Source of the DNA: Sphagnum compactum
Lineage: Eukaryota > Bryophyta > Sphagnopsida > Sphagnales
DNA length: 64,000 bases
NCBI GenBank assembly: GCA_965153455.1
Contig: OZ234493.1
Coordinates: 34,896,213-34,960,212, forward strand
Direction: 5' to 3'
Numbering within the stretch: the first letter of the stretch is position 1; the number at the start of each line of letters is the position of its first letter. The notes below the pieces were generated by a model. The model saw nothing but the letters and a program-made list of their open reading frames with translations. It ran no database searches and had not been told where the DNA came from. The translations under genes were made by a program, and so were the position numbers. Below, in pieces: positions 24,366 to 36,549 of the stretch.

Positions 24366-25689
24366 TTGATGAGATTTTAAGCTTCAATGTAGGAAAATGT
24401 ATATACTTCTTTTATGTGTGCTGGGGGAGTGAGGGTTCAAGTTCAACATGAGTTGTTCACAGCACGTTGACAGCTAGCTACACTCTGCAGCTTCCAGCAC
24501 CAAGTCACAAATTCGATCCGCCATTGATCTCTGTTCAATCAAGCTGCACTACTACTAACTAGCCTTTGACACCTCGCAAAAGCTTTGAAAAAAGTGCTTG
24601 AATATGACACCCGTTTAGCTTGGAGAAAATAATAATATTTAATAATACTAAAAAGGAAGTAATGGAGAATAATGATTGTGTAACTTTTTTTTTGTTTTTT
24701 GTTTTTTTGCCTTATATTTAACTAATATGATGTAAACCTGGCAAAAATTTATTGCAAAAAAAAAAAAAAACACAACAAAGGAGGAAATGAGAGGGGCAAT
24801 GATGCAAATGCTAAAATTTATTGCCAAATAAACAATTCAACAAGGAGGAATTAACTTGAAATTAAAAGATACCATAGTAGTACATTGGCAGCTTTGACAC
24901 ACATTATATTATTTTTAGAAATGCTGAAAATTTTCAAAAATTAATTTTCTCAAAGAAAGAAAAAAATTTGTGAAGGAAAATGAAGAATCTTTTGGAATAT
25001 TCAATAGAATATTCCAATTTTGAAATGGAATCTTCAAAATTAATTAATTAATTAATTATTGAGCAGACATGTGCTGAAGCTGCCCCTTATACTAGTATTG
25101 GATGAAACTCCCGATGTGGGGGGGGGGGGGGTGTGTTATTCTTGTAAGCTCCTTGTACCACTGCCTTTTTTTTTCCCCCAATTTTGTGATGCTCAAGTAA
25201 TGATTGTCCATAAGTATATTTACCCAAATTTGGTGATATTCAAAATATGAAAGTAAAAAAACATTAAGTACCCTTTAATATTGTAGGAAATTGTGATGAT
25301 TTTTGACAATTTTTAAGATTTTGAGGGTTTTTTGGTAAATTAAAATAAATAAATAAGTGAATTTGACAGAATATTCTTTCATTGTTTTCTTAACAAAATG
25401 GAAAAAAACCCTTGACACCCAAAACACTCTTGGGCATGCGGTTATGCACATTTTATTTAAGCTATATGCATATGCTTCTTAGTGTCCATTACACACCCAA
25501 AATAGGATAACTCCTGATTTGAACCCAAGTTTAAATTATGGGCAATGTTGTCATTTTTTTTTTGGGTTGATTTTTTTTCTCCTTCATTTTTGGGGGAATA
25601 CCTAGATCTGATTCTTCAAGAGAAAGTTGGCAATGCAACTTCACTCCAAAATGTGCATAACAAAATCCTTCATCTTATATCAAACTCGG
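24366..25689. other. AT-rich intergenic DNA
   Basis: Contains a 14-G run at 25118-25131 and an AATT tandem run near 25038-25057. No gene is seen. Confidence 0.35.
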
Positions 25690-26160
25690 GCTTCATGCTA
25701 CTATGCACTACTACAAGCGGTGATAATTGATCTGTTTTGCCTACGGGATTTTCGCCCCTAGGTAGTAGGTCTATTTTGATTCAAGGATTTTTGAAAGATG
25801 ATATTTTGGCTTGTGTTGAAACTTGAGATTTAGTTTCAGAGTTCTGATATCTTGAAGGATTTTGGTTTCTTTCAAAAATATTTTTTAATGAAAATTATAT
25901 TTTTGAAAACTATATTCATACATTTTTGAAATATTTGAATTTCCATAATTCTTCTTTTGTCCTAAAATACTTTTTAATCTAAATGGTAAGGCCACAATGT
26001 GCTACACCCCTTGTGTTTATTTAATGTATGTTCTCGTATCATGGTTTTTAATAGTTCATCATTATTTTATGTTCATGTTAAATTAAATTTAAATTAATAT
26101 AAATATCATGGACATGAAAAAGGCACCTATTAATTTGTGTTTTCATGTTCATGTTGGTGG
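25690..26160. repeat. Dispersed repeat with relatives at 35690-35985 and 32740-32900
   Basis: Bases 25690-26000 align in direct orientation with 35690-35985 (shared GATGATATT, GCTTGTGTTGAAACTTGAGA, TTTCCATAATTCTTCTTTTG, ACTTTTTAAT). Bases 26005-26160 align in inverted orientation with 32740-32900 (TCATGGACATGAAAA and AAATTTAAATTAATATA). No coding frame is present. Confidence 0.6.
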
Positions 26161-26851
26161 GTAGGGAAAAGGAGTGACGGAAGTTCGGCTTGAAAAATGA
26201 GGTACTTATGTTTGGAATTGGCTGGGGACAATTGAACTAAAAATTATGCAAAATCAATTGTCCAAAGACAACCATACAAAAAATTATGCAAAATCTCCTA
26301 TGAAAGAGTTCTTCAAAATTTCTAGTCACAAGAATTACCAAATGAGAAGTAAACAAATATCAAACAAGAAATCCGGTTTGGTAGTTACAGAACCGGTTAG
26401 TGGGCGAGAAATGGTGTAAAGTGGAGAGCCGGGTACTGGAGAGGACCGGTTTGATAACTGATAGAACCGGTTTAGTGGTCGTAGTGTCCCTGCTTGCTAT
26501 CGCTCCTGCTCCTGCGCAGCTCCCGCACACACGCGCGACGCCGCACCATGTACAGTTTGAGGGCTCCCAAAAATTCTTCAATTGATGAGAAAATGGTGCA
26601 CCAATTGCGATGAATTCGATTCGGCATCGTTGCATGTGTGTCGATTTTTTACCAAAAAAAAAATCGTAAAACTTCTGCTGTGGTTTTTCTTGGTGGTGAT
26701 GGCGGTGGTTGTTGCTCTGAACAAGCGAGCCGGCAAGCGCAGTGCACGCGATTGCAGTTGTTGTTGGGGGTGATGATGAGCTGCGGGAAGAAAGTGCTGT
26801 GATTAGGTACACTCCCTAGTCACAGTTCGGGGGTGGGTCCCATCGGGGCCG

Positions 26852-27136
26852 GTGGGTGGCAGAGTGGGTGTATGTGCGGCGGAAGAGGAGGAGGAGGAGG
26901 AGGAGAAGGGATCAGGAAAGCTCAACAAAAGAATACGGTGCAGAGATCAAACTGTGGACAAGTATGGAGGAGGAAGAAGCAGCAGCGAGCAGCTTGGATA
27001 TGGACCTGTTCAGGGCCCTGGAACAAGACTTTGCATTGAGGTTGAACTTGGTGAGGCGGAAGAAATTCCCAGAGCAGCTGAAGACGTTTTTACTAGTGAC
27101 GAAGATGATGATGCAGGAGGAGGAGCAGCAGCATAG
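26852..27136 (+). promoter_or_regulatory. Upstream open frames in the C2H2 gene leader
   Basis: An ATG frame at 26852 runs in the same frame as the zinc-finger CDS and ends in one TAG (27134-27136), only nine bases before the CDS ATG. Its last residues (FTSDEDDDAGGGAAA) are acidic, like the protein that follows. A second frame (26856-27143) overlaps the CDS leader. If transcribed, these would act as uORFs and lower translation. It is equally possible that the mRNA starts downstream. Confidence 0.35.
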
Positions 27137-27145
27137 TTGCTGATC

Positions 27146-29419
27146 ATGAGAAGCAGCAACTCATCAACTGTGATTGATCAGCAAGAGGAAGAAGAATTTC
27201 TTCTTCTTCTTCAGGCAGAAAGCTTGAAGTTGTTGCCACAAGAAGAACAGCAGCAGCAGAAGAACAGTTACAAGAACAAATTGTCAAAGAGAGAGTTTCA
27301 GAGCTTGAGGAAAGCTCTTGGAACCATAATGCATTCTCACAACAACAAAAACCCTAGCACTGTGAAGGGTCCGAATGCATCAAGCTTCAGTATTATCAAG
27401 CTCAGGAGAATGCATCAACAAACTTCAGGAGGCTGTCAGCAGGAGAAGAAGAATCAGCAAGAGCAGTTTAGCAGCTCAATACGACACAGTAGCAGCAGCC
27501 TGATGGAGCTTCCGAAGAATCTGTGTGTAGATGATGATAGTGGCGACATTAGTAACCCTAGTGATTCTTTCAAAGATGAGACCTCTCCATCATCCCCTTG
27601 TTGTTCCAGTCTTCGAGCAGGTACCGATTCTTGTGTTCAATCTGCAGCAACTTGGCAGTTGAATTTCCAAGTAAAAAAACACGATAAAGCTCCTCTGCCT
27701 CCATCTATAGTAGCTGCCACAGGTGAAGGCGAGGGCTGTGAAGAAGATGCGGAGGAGGAGGAGGAGGAGGATGTGCATGACCAGGATGAGCATGAGGAAG
27801 AAGAAGATGATGATGATGCAGGCTCCATCAAGGGTCAGTTCAGCTCTGGTTTAGAGGAGAACAACAAAGAACATGGCAAAACACATGCGTACTACATTTG
27901 CAGCGTACGGGATGAAGAGTTTGAAGCTGGTGCAGAAGTCTGGAGCTTATACAGAAACGCTCACCCAAGTCAGACTTACACTCTTCGCAGGAATCCAAAG
28001 CGGAGTCGCAGGGTCATCGACCAAAATGACACTATTGAGGAGGGATCTAAAGCTGCTGCCACCCCCGGCTGGCCACCAAAGAAGATGATGATGAGGAGCG
28101 CCTTTTCTGAGAACAATGTCAAAACCTGCACTGAGTGCGGCAAGAGGTTTGGGTCCTTGAAAGCTTTGTTTGGTCACATGCGGTGTCATCCTGAGAGGAA
28201 GTGGCGAGGAATTCAGCCTCCAGAAAACAGTACTTGCCAGCACAGCTCAGGAACAAGCAATGAAAGAAGCCACCATGTCCTTCCTTCAAGAAGAAGAAAG
28301 AAACCTCCTCCAAATGGGACTGTCGCCTCAGAATCAGATCCAGGGTCAGGAATGGAGTCAAGACAAGGGTTTAAAGCTTCAGAAGATGATGAGAGTGACA
28401 ACACAGAACAGAGCATTGAAGCTGCATATGTGAATGGGGACATAATGCGGCAATCCATTCAGAACTGGCAAAAAGGTAAGAGAACCAAAAGGCTGAGGCA
28501 ATCGACTGTGCAATCCTTGCTGCAGACTGTCAGCTATGCTACTGAGAGTTCACAAGCAGTGACAACAGCAACCACCACCCCCACTGAGACACAACATCAG
28601 AGAGAGATGGTTGATGCACTTATGCTCTTGAAAGCAGTGGAATCAGGGAGGAAGAGAAATGCTCTAAAAGATCCCCAAGAACTGCAAGGCACAGATCACA
28701 AGGAGCATGGGTTTGTGCATCAGCAGAGCAGCCAAAATGTGGAGGATGAAGAACGACCACAAGAAGATAATGTGAGTAAGAATGAGAAGCACCATCAAAG
28801 GGTTTTGAAGAAAAGAAGGATTGTCAGAGAAAATGTGGATGATACTTACTTATGTGAAGACAACAAAGAGGATGCCAATTATGAATTCAAAACATGTGAG
28901 CATCCAACTCCCTTACTATCTTGGCTTGTGAAACTTAGACCTTTGTAAGCTTCTGAGCACGGGCTCAAACTTTGTTCTTGAGATTGCTGTGAAACACTTT
29001 GTGTTTGAGCTTGTTTCACAAACTTGTTCACTTTTTCATTATCAGTTTGTTGTGTACTGATTTGTCTGAGGTGTGCGCTACAGGCCTGGAATGAGTGCTA
29101 CAGATCCAATTTCAGACCCTGTTCCACACCTCAGTTTAGTGCTCATTCCAGCAGAAAAGTATGTTTGCAATGAGGTTGCAAAGCTGTTGAGCTTCCAGTT
29201 TACAGGCTGACACTTGTGATGTGATCAGGTGTCCAAGGAGTGAGGCCGGCAGGGATGAAGTATCAGTGTGCAACATGCAAGAAGGAATTCAAGTCGCATC
29301 AAGCTCTTGGGGGCCACCGTTCCAGTCACAAGAGAGTAGTGAAGGGTTGCTATGTACAGAAAAATCTAGTTGGTGAAGAACCTGGGGCCCAGGATCTCTG
29401 GAGGAGGAGGAGATTGTAG
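27146..29419 (+). CDS. Plant C2H2 zinc-finger transcription factor, ZAT-like, two exons
   Basis: Exon 1 is 27146-28895 and exon 2 is 29229-29419. The junction T|GT rebuilds a Cys codon ([16 protein letters not shown]) with donor GTGAGC and acceptor GATCAG, giving about 646 residues. The N-terminal half is Gln/Ser/Glu-rich with an acidic stretch near residues 200-230. Finger 1 starts at Cys328 ([20 protein letters not shown], followed by HPERKWRG), the plant [14 protein letters not shown] type. Finger 2 starts at Cys596 ([20 protein letters not shown]) with the plant QALGGH core. It is likely a nuclear DNA-binding repressor or regulator; the target is unknown. The real start is the ATG at 27146; an in-frame TAG lies just upstream. 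If the intron is kept, translation stops at 28948 with only finger 1. The frame ends soon after finger 2 because of a shift described separately. Confidence 0.8.
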
Positions 29420-30108
29420 AGGATGATGAGGCAATGAACATGGACAATGAACTGTTGCTGCATGAGGAGGTGCAAGATGTGCCACATGAGGAGGCACAAG
29501 ATGTGTCACAGAACCTTTAGCCAGAAGACCACAAGTGTTCTCACTATATGGCAGTTGTGAAGGATGATAACAATGACATGCTCCACATACCAAGGAAAAC
29601 TAAGGCCCATACATGTGCCATCTGTCATTGTGTTCTTTGTTCAGGTCAGGTGTTAGGGAGTCACAAACACTGCCATAGGGTTGGGGCTTCAACAGGAAGC
29701 ACCTCAGCACCAATAATGGAGCCTACTGGTGGTACCAAGACTGATAATTGGCAGCATATGTCAGTGGCACTTGCAGCAGCCACTCTTGCAGAGGATCATC
29801 AAGTGGGCCACCCAAATAGTAGAGTCCTGGAACAAGCACTAGACTTGAATATCCCAGCTCCTGGATGTGTTGAGTCAGTGGAACTAGCAGGTCCTGGTAC
29901 TCCTCCATCTTCTTCAAGCCTGGATAATGGATGTACCCCACCTCTGAAGTTGCCATTTTCCTCAACAGCCAAAAAATATGCAACCAGTGGAGAAGAGCTA
30001 TCTGCAGGACAGAGATATGTATGGATATCAGACAGAGGATATGAATTTAAACACGGATGGCAGCAACAAACCAGACAAGGTTACAGCAAATTGAGGCTGC
30101 AAGATTGA
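29384..30108 (+). pseudogene. Frameshifted 3' part of the C2H2 gene (finger 3 and EAR-like motif)
   Basis: In the frame one base off from finger 2, an acidic stretch ([20 protein letters not shown]) leads to a TAG at 29518-29520. After that an ATG frame from 29548 encodes a third finger (HTCAICHCVLCSGQVLGSHK, then HCH) and an EAR-like LDLNIP near 29841. Related plant factors carry three fingers followed by DLN/EAR. Here the third finger keeps its Cys/His ligands but has QVLGSH instead of QALGGH. Thus the 3' end is cut off by a frameshift near 29380-29400 and by an in-frame stop. A sequencing error could explain one of these but not easily both. It may be transcribed as 3' UTR. Confidence 0.7.
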
Positions 30109-30754
30109 AGCAGGCTCTCCATTAGGGCTGGTGATCAAGGGAAGGGATGAGTTTTCTCCAATATCTGCAACTGGACCTCGTCTCTTGACAATTTGGTCAA
30201 TTGTTAAAAGCCACATGCCACAGTCCAGACATACGGCAATCCTGAACCTCAGGTCCCATGTTGGCATCATTCTTGGCAGCTCAGCTTGATACAAGGACTA
30301 GAGAATTGAAAGCGCCTTTCTTTCTTTCTACTGTCTTTTTACATGTGTGAACTGGGTCATCCCGCATGCAAATTTTACTTTGATTTCTTTTAGTTTTCTT
30401 TAGTTGGCAGTACCCAATCATCACCAAGTGCCCCAACATGGTACAAGTATCTGCAACATAGATTAACAGGGGCTCCATTCAAAAGCTCATAGCTAGGCAA
30501 AAAATCAAAATCAGGCAAGGTCAAGTTCCAAGCTAGTCAGTTCATTCATATTAGAGCCTCCAATGAGGGATGCTCGTAATAATTTTTACACCTCTCTGGG
30601 ACCATTCACCCAGGGGTAGCATACAGAGTAAGCATGATCTAATAAGTTTGTGATCATTCTATCAGTACAGCAAACATGTGTTGTATCTGGATCTCCAATT
30701 TTGCCTAATTTCATGTAGAAATTCTTCACTCTGTTCATTATCTTTAGTTATTAT
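30109..30754. other. 3' flank of the C2H2 gene
   Basis: No supported gene. The frames here are antisense or chance. Confidence 0.35.
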
Positions 30755-31085
30755 AGTTAGAGCAACTCCACTGGTGCATGGTACAGCAAATATTGGATGA
30801 GGAAAAGTCAAAGCATGCCAGTTTGGCTCAGCAAAATGGTTTTAACCTCAGTATCACACATGATGCTGAGGCTGGCAAAAGGCAAAGCAACACATGCTGG
30901 TGATTGGCTGATGGTTTGATTGGTCCGGGTGGGTTGCTCTTAGTTGTCTCCCATCTTTTGCAGTCCCAGTTTCAGTTTCATGCAAGAGGTTGGGAAAAAG
31001 TAAATAACTAATCTTGGATGTGAGAAATACTCTTGCAGGGCCACATACTGAGCATGGGCGCAGCTGCTCTTAATGCATCTTCCAA
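30755..31085. mobile_element. Dispersed repeat, copy 1 (direct partner at 45272-45575)
   Basis: Starts with GAGCAACTCCACTGG, a typical end of plant hAT-like MITEs, and ends near GCAGCTGCTCTTAATGCATC. It shares GATTGG, TCAGTTT, AACTTGGATGTGAGAA-like and ACATACTGAGC blocks in order with 45272-45575. No coding frame is present. Confidence 0.5.
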
Positions 31086-33832
31086 ATATTATTTAGCTGG
31101 TTCTCAACATGATTCATGTAGTAGGTGATCAGCAACCTCCTATCTTCACATTAGTTCCCAGCATGAACATGGCTGTAGATGACTATTGTGGAACTTATCT
31201 TGGTGGCTTGAATGTTCTTCTCTTCTCTAGTATATATATAGGTCACATACCATGCTCTAAATTTTGTATTATAATTTACATTGAGATTCTTCAACATTTC
31301 ACAAGTTCCATTATACTCATTTGCATCATCCTTTCTATACCAATAATCTATATCCTGAGCAAGCCTCAGTCTTGATCTATGTGTTTCTGTCTGCCCTTGC
31401 ACTGGATCCAGATGTATATACAACAGTGTTGGGCAGGTATTAGAAACCACATCCGACCCTCACCAGGTATCGGGGAGGTTCTTAAGGTTCATAGCCACAG
31501 TTTTCAATAATTGGAAAGACTAATTATCACTGTCCAGAAACCCACAGGTTCTTTCACAAAACCTGGCAGTTCTTTGAGATATTTCAAACAACCAGAATCA
31601 GTGGTTGTTTGATTCTGATTGTTTTCAAATACCCAGAACCTGGTGGCTCTCTGTTTCTGAAAATCTGAAGGTTCATGATGTGGGTAGGATGCATTATCGC
31701 TCTTCTGTACTAAGGCTGAACAAAGTGATCTTTCCCAGTGCAAGTGAAAAATTTGGTGAAACCAGGCAGATTATTGTGCCATGGAAAAATGTGGATAGCG
31801 ATAACTGGTCTCCATCCACACATGACAACAACCCATGGGTACTAAACAAGGTACTAGTAAACAGATTTCCTTGATTGCAATATCATGTTAAACCTGCCAG
31901 ATCAAAGTGCCAATAGGAGCTTTTTGTTGTAGATAGATTTACAATATTGGAGTCATCTCAATTGTTTCCACCTGCAAAACAAAAAGGATTGCAAAATTTT
32001 GTGGATTTTGAAGATGCCCACATGCTTATGATGCTATTACAATACAGGTGAAAAGCAAAATGTTCATAATGGAGTGTTGGGTTTTTGCTCCCTTGGATGG
32101 GATATATAGTTATCAAATACAAGAGTCATCAAATGTACAAGAGTCATCATCAAATCCATCACCTTCCATTTTGTAGGTGTTTTGTTCTTCATACATCTAT
32201 GGTTCCATCTATCTTTGTATTGCTGTTTCACCTTATTTCTAGTGCTGTTTGGCTCTTGCTGCACTTGACCCTAATGTGCACAAAAGAATGAGCAAGCTAT
32301 GATATTGGTTGCAAGTATCACAGTACATTGTGTCTGGTAATGTGGAGGACGCTACGTACAATTTCATTATGTTACATGGTAAGAATACCATACATACTTA
32401 AGGCCAACCTAGATTACCCAAGTAGCTTCGCAGCTTCAACACTAATTATATTATTCGTAAAATTAGTTGAAATTTTCCAAAAATAGATTTTGTTTTTCAA
32501 AGAATTTTTTTTTGTGATGAAGAATTCCAATGATAAGAAGTCAGAACTGGTGTATGGAGATTTTTTGGAATCCTTCATATGGTTGTCCATGGACCATTCC
32601 AAAGACAATTTCAGAAATAACTACATCATTTTCAAGTCTAACTATTTCATTTTTTTTCTTAATAACTACTTCCTTTCCTTATTAACTTTCTTAATAACTA
32701 TCTTCATTTTATAACTATCTCACTTTTTTTTTCCTAACCACCAAGATGGATATAAAAAAAAAATTAACATGTGTCTTTTCATGTCCATGAAATGTATATT
32801 AATTTAAATTAAATTTAACATTGACATAAGTAACGATGAATTATTGAAGACCATATGAAAACACAAGACAAAAATTAAATAGTTGATCGTCACTGGGCAC
32901 TGCACAGCACCACTGAGCTCAGTAGATGATCTGGGTAGACGTTCTGGCCAACAGGCGATGAACAGATATGAAAACAACTCTAACCAAATACTTTTCTTTG
33001 CACATTACCAGGTATGGATGATTTGGTGAGAAAATCATTGATTATATAGCATTTGTTTTTCCAGACCTTTTGTGTAGCCTCAAGATTGCCTCGGACAAAG
33101 CACAAAACAAGCCTTAGTGGATTTATGTCCAGACTCCACAGTGGGTTGTATGCGGTGAGCAAATCTAAGTATCTGCTGATGGTATTTCCCATTTATCTTT
33201 GTAATTAACTGTGCACAGTTTAGCCTTGGAAAATGGCATTGGAGGACATCGAAAAAAGATTTGATGTCAAGATTAGGTTTTCATTTTGACACATAATTTA
33301 GGTAGTCATTTTGTTTATGGAGAAGGATAATAGAACTCTCCCATACAGTTTTTTGGGTCTCACTTGTCTTTGTTGAAATATGCTTGTTCGAAACTGAAAA
33401 AGCCTGGGGTATTAGAGATATCCCTGAAGTCACCCTGTCCTCACCCTATCTTTGGGCCTGCTTTCACCCCCTATCTCCTCTTTCAGTGGTATTCGCAAAG
33501 TAAGGAAATTTTATTGAATCTCAGTATGAAATGCTGAAACTCAGCATTTAATGCACAAGGTTCGAGAGTAATTATAGTAGTTGTACAGGTAACAGCAATG
33601 AACATATATGTAAGGGGAGGCGCTTAGGAAAGACAAGATGAAACTCAGTTTTGGGTAGCCAGGCCGGTCACCGAACACTTAGTGTCTCACAGGTCTGCGA
33701 ATTTCTGGAGAGTGCTCCTTTGAATTTCATGCCCAAAGAGGAATTGTAGCCTCACTATTTGCGCACCCACAGAAAGTTGAATCGTTGAAAAAATGAATAA
33801 ATGAGTCAGATGTGACCCTCCAAAGTAGGGGC
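31086..33832. other. Intergenic repeat-rich DNA
   Basis: No supported gene. Bases 32740-32900 are an inverted relative of 26005-26160. Confidence 0.35.
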
Positions 33833-33857
33833 GGGGGGGGGGGGGGGGGGGGGGGGG
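33833..33857 (+). repeat. Run of 25 G
   Basis: An uninterrupted G tract in the assembled sequence, flanked by GC on the left and CGG on the right. Confidence 0.9.
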
Positions 33858-33889
33858 CGGTTCAAATGTTGGAAACGAAAAATCACCAA

Positions 33890-34225
33890 GACTATTACTG
33901 AACACCCAAAAAAGTCTTTGAAAGTCGCTCTATTGCCTTTATGGTTCAAAGATTATTTGTAGATCATAAGGTTGCGCTCGTATAGCACTTTAAATTACTT
34001 ATATTGAACAAGAAATGAGAAAGTTATGAGCATTGAATGTCAGAGGGGTAGAAGAGAAGAAAAACGCGTTTTATAACTTGGAAAAGCTTATTTCTCTTCT
34101 TGCTCTTCTATAATTATTCCTTTGCCCCTGCTCTTCAAAGATGAATTGAAGAGCTCAAGTTAGCACTCCCATAACGTTTTAAATCACTCCAAATGAAGAA
34201 GAGATGAGAAGATATTAATAAAATG
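33890..34225. repeat. Direct repeat with internal duplication, copy 1
   Basis: It aligns with 35080-35475 in the same direction (TATAGCACTTTAAATT, AAGTTATGAG, AGAGGGG, CTTCAAAGATGA, GCTCCCATGAC-like). Each copy also contains two related sub-units of about 70 bases around a CACTTTAAAT/GTTTTAAATCACT core. This could be an old repeat family or LTR-like ends; no internal polyprotein was found between them. Confidence 0.5.
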
Positions 34226-35079
34226 TTCGGTCATAGGGTAGGTTAGACTATCACCAAATTTGTTCAAAAACTAGTTTGAGTACCAGTTATTTCGCTTTGT
34301 GAAATTTTCATTCCCAGCTGCACCTTTGATGCCCTCTTATGTCAAAACTGGGCGTTCTAGCCCCCTAATCATGGGACTTTATGGATAACTCTATTATAAA
34401 AATATAAATGTACATTGTTTGTTTTCAATGCCCATAATGCACTACACCACTTGTCGGACATGACGAGAAGAGTTGAAAATAAAAATAAAAATCAAGCTGA
34501 TTGCTTTATACACTGGAAAGCCCTTGCATGGGGGCATCCTTTAGTTTAATACCCTTGAGTTGAGGGTGGTAGCATGAGGCCAAGGCAAAAATTTAAGGTA
34601 TGCCCTCATACTGGGGATTGATATTGAATTAGCGGGGGGTGCCTCACAAGTGCAACTTTTTTTTTTTTTGCAATAAATTATTTTGATTGGCCCATCACAA
34701 AAAAAAGTTGAAACTATGGAGGCTCCCCCAAAATAAAAAGATTCTATTGAAAGATGGAGTGCCTCCCCCTTTGGCCCACATGTAAACGTGAGAACAGGAG
34801 GATTTTTGGCAAAATGTCTGGGACTAAAGCAAGGTGCTATTGAGAACACCCTTGGGGAACATATTGGGAACTCAGGGAACATATTGAGAATCTGATGGGA
34901 ACCCATTGGAAACTTGCAGGGAACATAGAAGGGACATGTTGGGAACAAAGAAAAAATGAAAAAAAATCCTCCCTCCCCCATCCCCCAAAAACTTAAAAGA
35001 AAAAAAATCAAGGCACCTTGAGTTAATGCAGCAGCCTACCCATTGGCTACATGCATTTGACATTAATAATCATCAAAAA

Positions 35080-35475
35080 CAAATTAGAAATGAGAAAGTT
35101 ACAACCCCCCAAAGTAAAACGAGTGAACAACTAAAAAAAACCATTGAACACTACAAAGGCCAGTTCCTGAACACTCTAAAAATTCCTCGTATGTCATGTC
35201 GCTCTGTTGCTATTAGAGTTTCAAGATGATTTGTAAAACTTCAAGTGACACTTTTATAGCACTTTAAATTGTTTAAAATGAATAAGAAGAAAGTTATGAG
35301 ATTGGAAAGTAAGAGGGGTCCAAAGAGAAAGGAAAAAAAAAAAAAACATTTTGTGAGTTGAAAAGCTTTTTTTTTTTTCCTTGTTATTTTTTCATTACTC
35401 TTTTTCCTTTGCACTTCAAAGATGATTTCTAAAGCTTGAGGCCGTGCTCCCATGACATTTTAAATAATTTGAAAT
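35080..35475. repeat. Direct repeat with internal duplication, copy 2
   Basis: Partner of 33890-34225 with the same order of shared blocks. Confidence 0.5.
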
Positions 35476-35689
35476 AAAACACATTGTTTAGTGTATGGGA
35501 TGTCCCATCTATTCCTCATTAAACACATAGGCCGAGTTATCCATCAAACAGAAAGGTATTACAAATGCTGATGACAAATGCCTTTATTTCATGGTCACAA
35601 ATTCGATCATTAGAGAGGTGAAATAATCAAACATTTTCATCGCCTCCATGTGAACAATTGAGAAATCTTCATTATATCGGCCTTGCCTA

Positions 35690-35985
35690 CCAAGGCTAGG
35701 ATATTGTGTTTAGATTCATCATAGAGTATAGTAGCTTAAGGGATTTTTATAGGCCCCTATGTAGTGGATTTATTTTTATATGAGGACTTTTGAAAGATGA
35801 TATTCTAGCTTGTGTTGAAACTTGAGATTAATGTTAGAGTTATAATAATATCTGGAAGACTTTTGGTTTCTTTTAGAGGATTTTTTGAAGATTATATTTT
35901 TGCATGGTGAAATATTTGAGTTTCCATAATTCTTCTTTTGCCTTAAGATACTTTTTAATGTAAACTAGTGTGGCCTGTGCTGTTG
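35690..35985. repeat. Dispersed repeat, partner of 25690-26000
   Basis: Direct-orientation match described at 25690. It is separated from the Helentron-type remnant by about 550 bases of non-coding DNA. Confidence 0.55.
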
Positions 35986-36549
35986 GCCCAAGTGTTAGCA
36001 CGTCCTCAACTGATTTTTCCTTCCAAAACCTGGTTTTTGGGAATTTATTTGAATTTTCAGCGGCAGAGATCAATTTAAAATCAATATCTCCCACATTCTG
36101 AATCCAAATCTTACCAAATAAATTCCATTAAATCATGCTCATCAAGACCTTTCTAACAACACCCAAGGCAGATTCCAATTCGTCCAAAATTTTGAGCTAC
36201 AATTTAATTTAATTTTCAGTGAAGAAGTCATTCAATATTAAAGAAGTTTCTACATTACAAGTCCAAACACCATGAAACCAAGCTAATGCACCGCTCCTCC
36301 TTGAGAGCTTTCCAAAGAGACCAATAACACAATCTAAAGCATCTGAGTTCGATGGATCTCATAAGTACAAACAAAACAAGTTGCTAACCGCGTAATGTCT
36401 CTACCCTAACATTCAAGAATATTATTGCAAGTATAATATTAATTGAGATATGTAGGTCATTATCATGTCATCATTATTTTTGCCTTACTATTATAATCAA
36501 TATCCTTTCGAGAAAATTTATTTTTTACCTATGTGATGGTATTGTGGGA

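Noticed and set aside
26360-26812. 150-codon minus-strand frame with Ser/Thr runs
   Set aside because: Low-complexity reading of GC-rich DNA upstream of the zinc-finger gene; no domain or splice partners.
28896-29228. Alternative donor TTT|GTAAGC at the end of the 603-codon frame
   Set aside because: Strong donor sequence, but it puts finger 2 out of frame; the GTGAGC donor at 28896 keeps it in frame.
29320-29420. Short intron that might repair the C2H2 frame after finger 2
   Set aside because: All GT-AG pairs tried either break phase or leave introns of 20-60 bases, too short for plants.
29723-30294. Antisense frames opposite the C2H2 3' region
   Set aside because: The opposite strand has the finger and LDLNIP motif; these frames have none.
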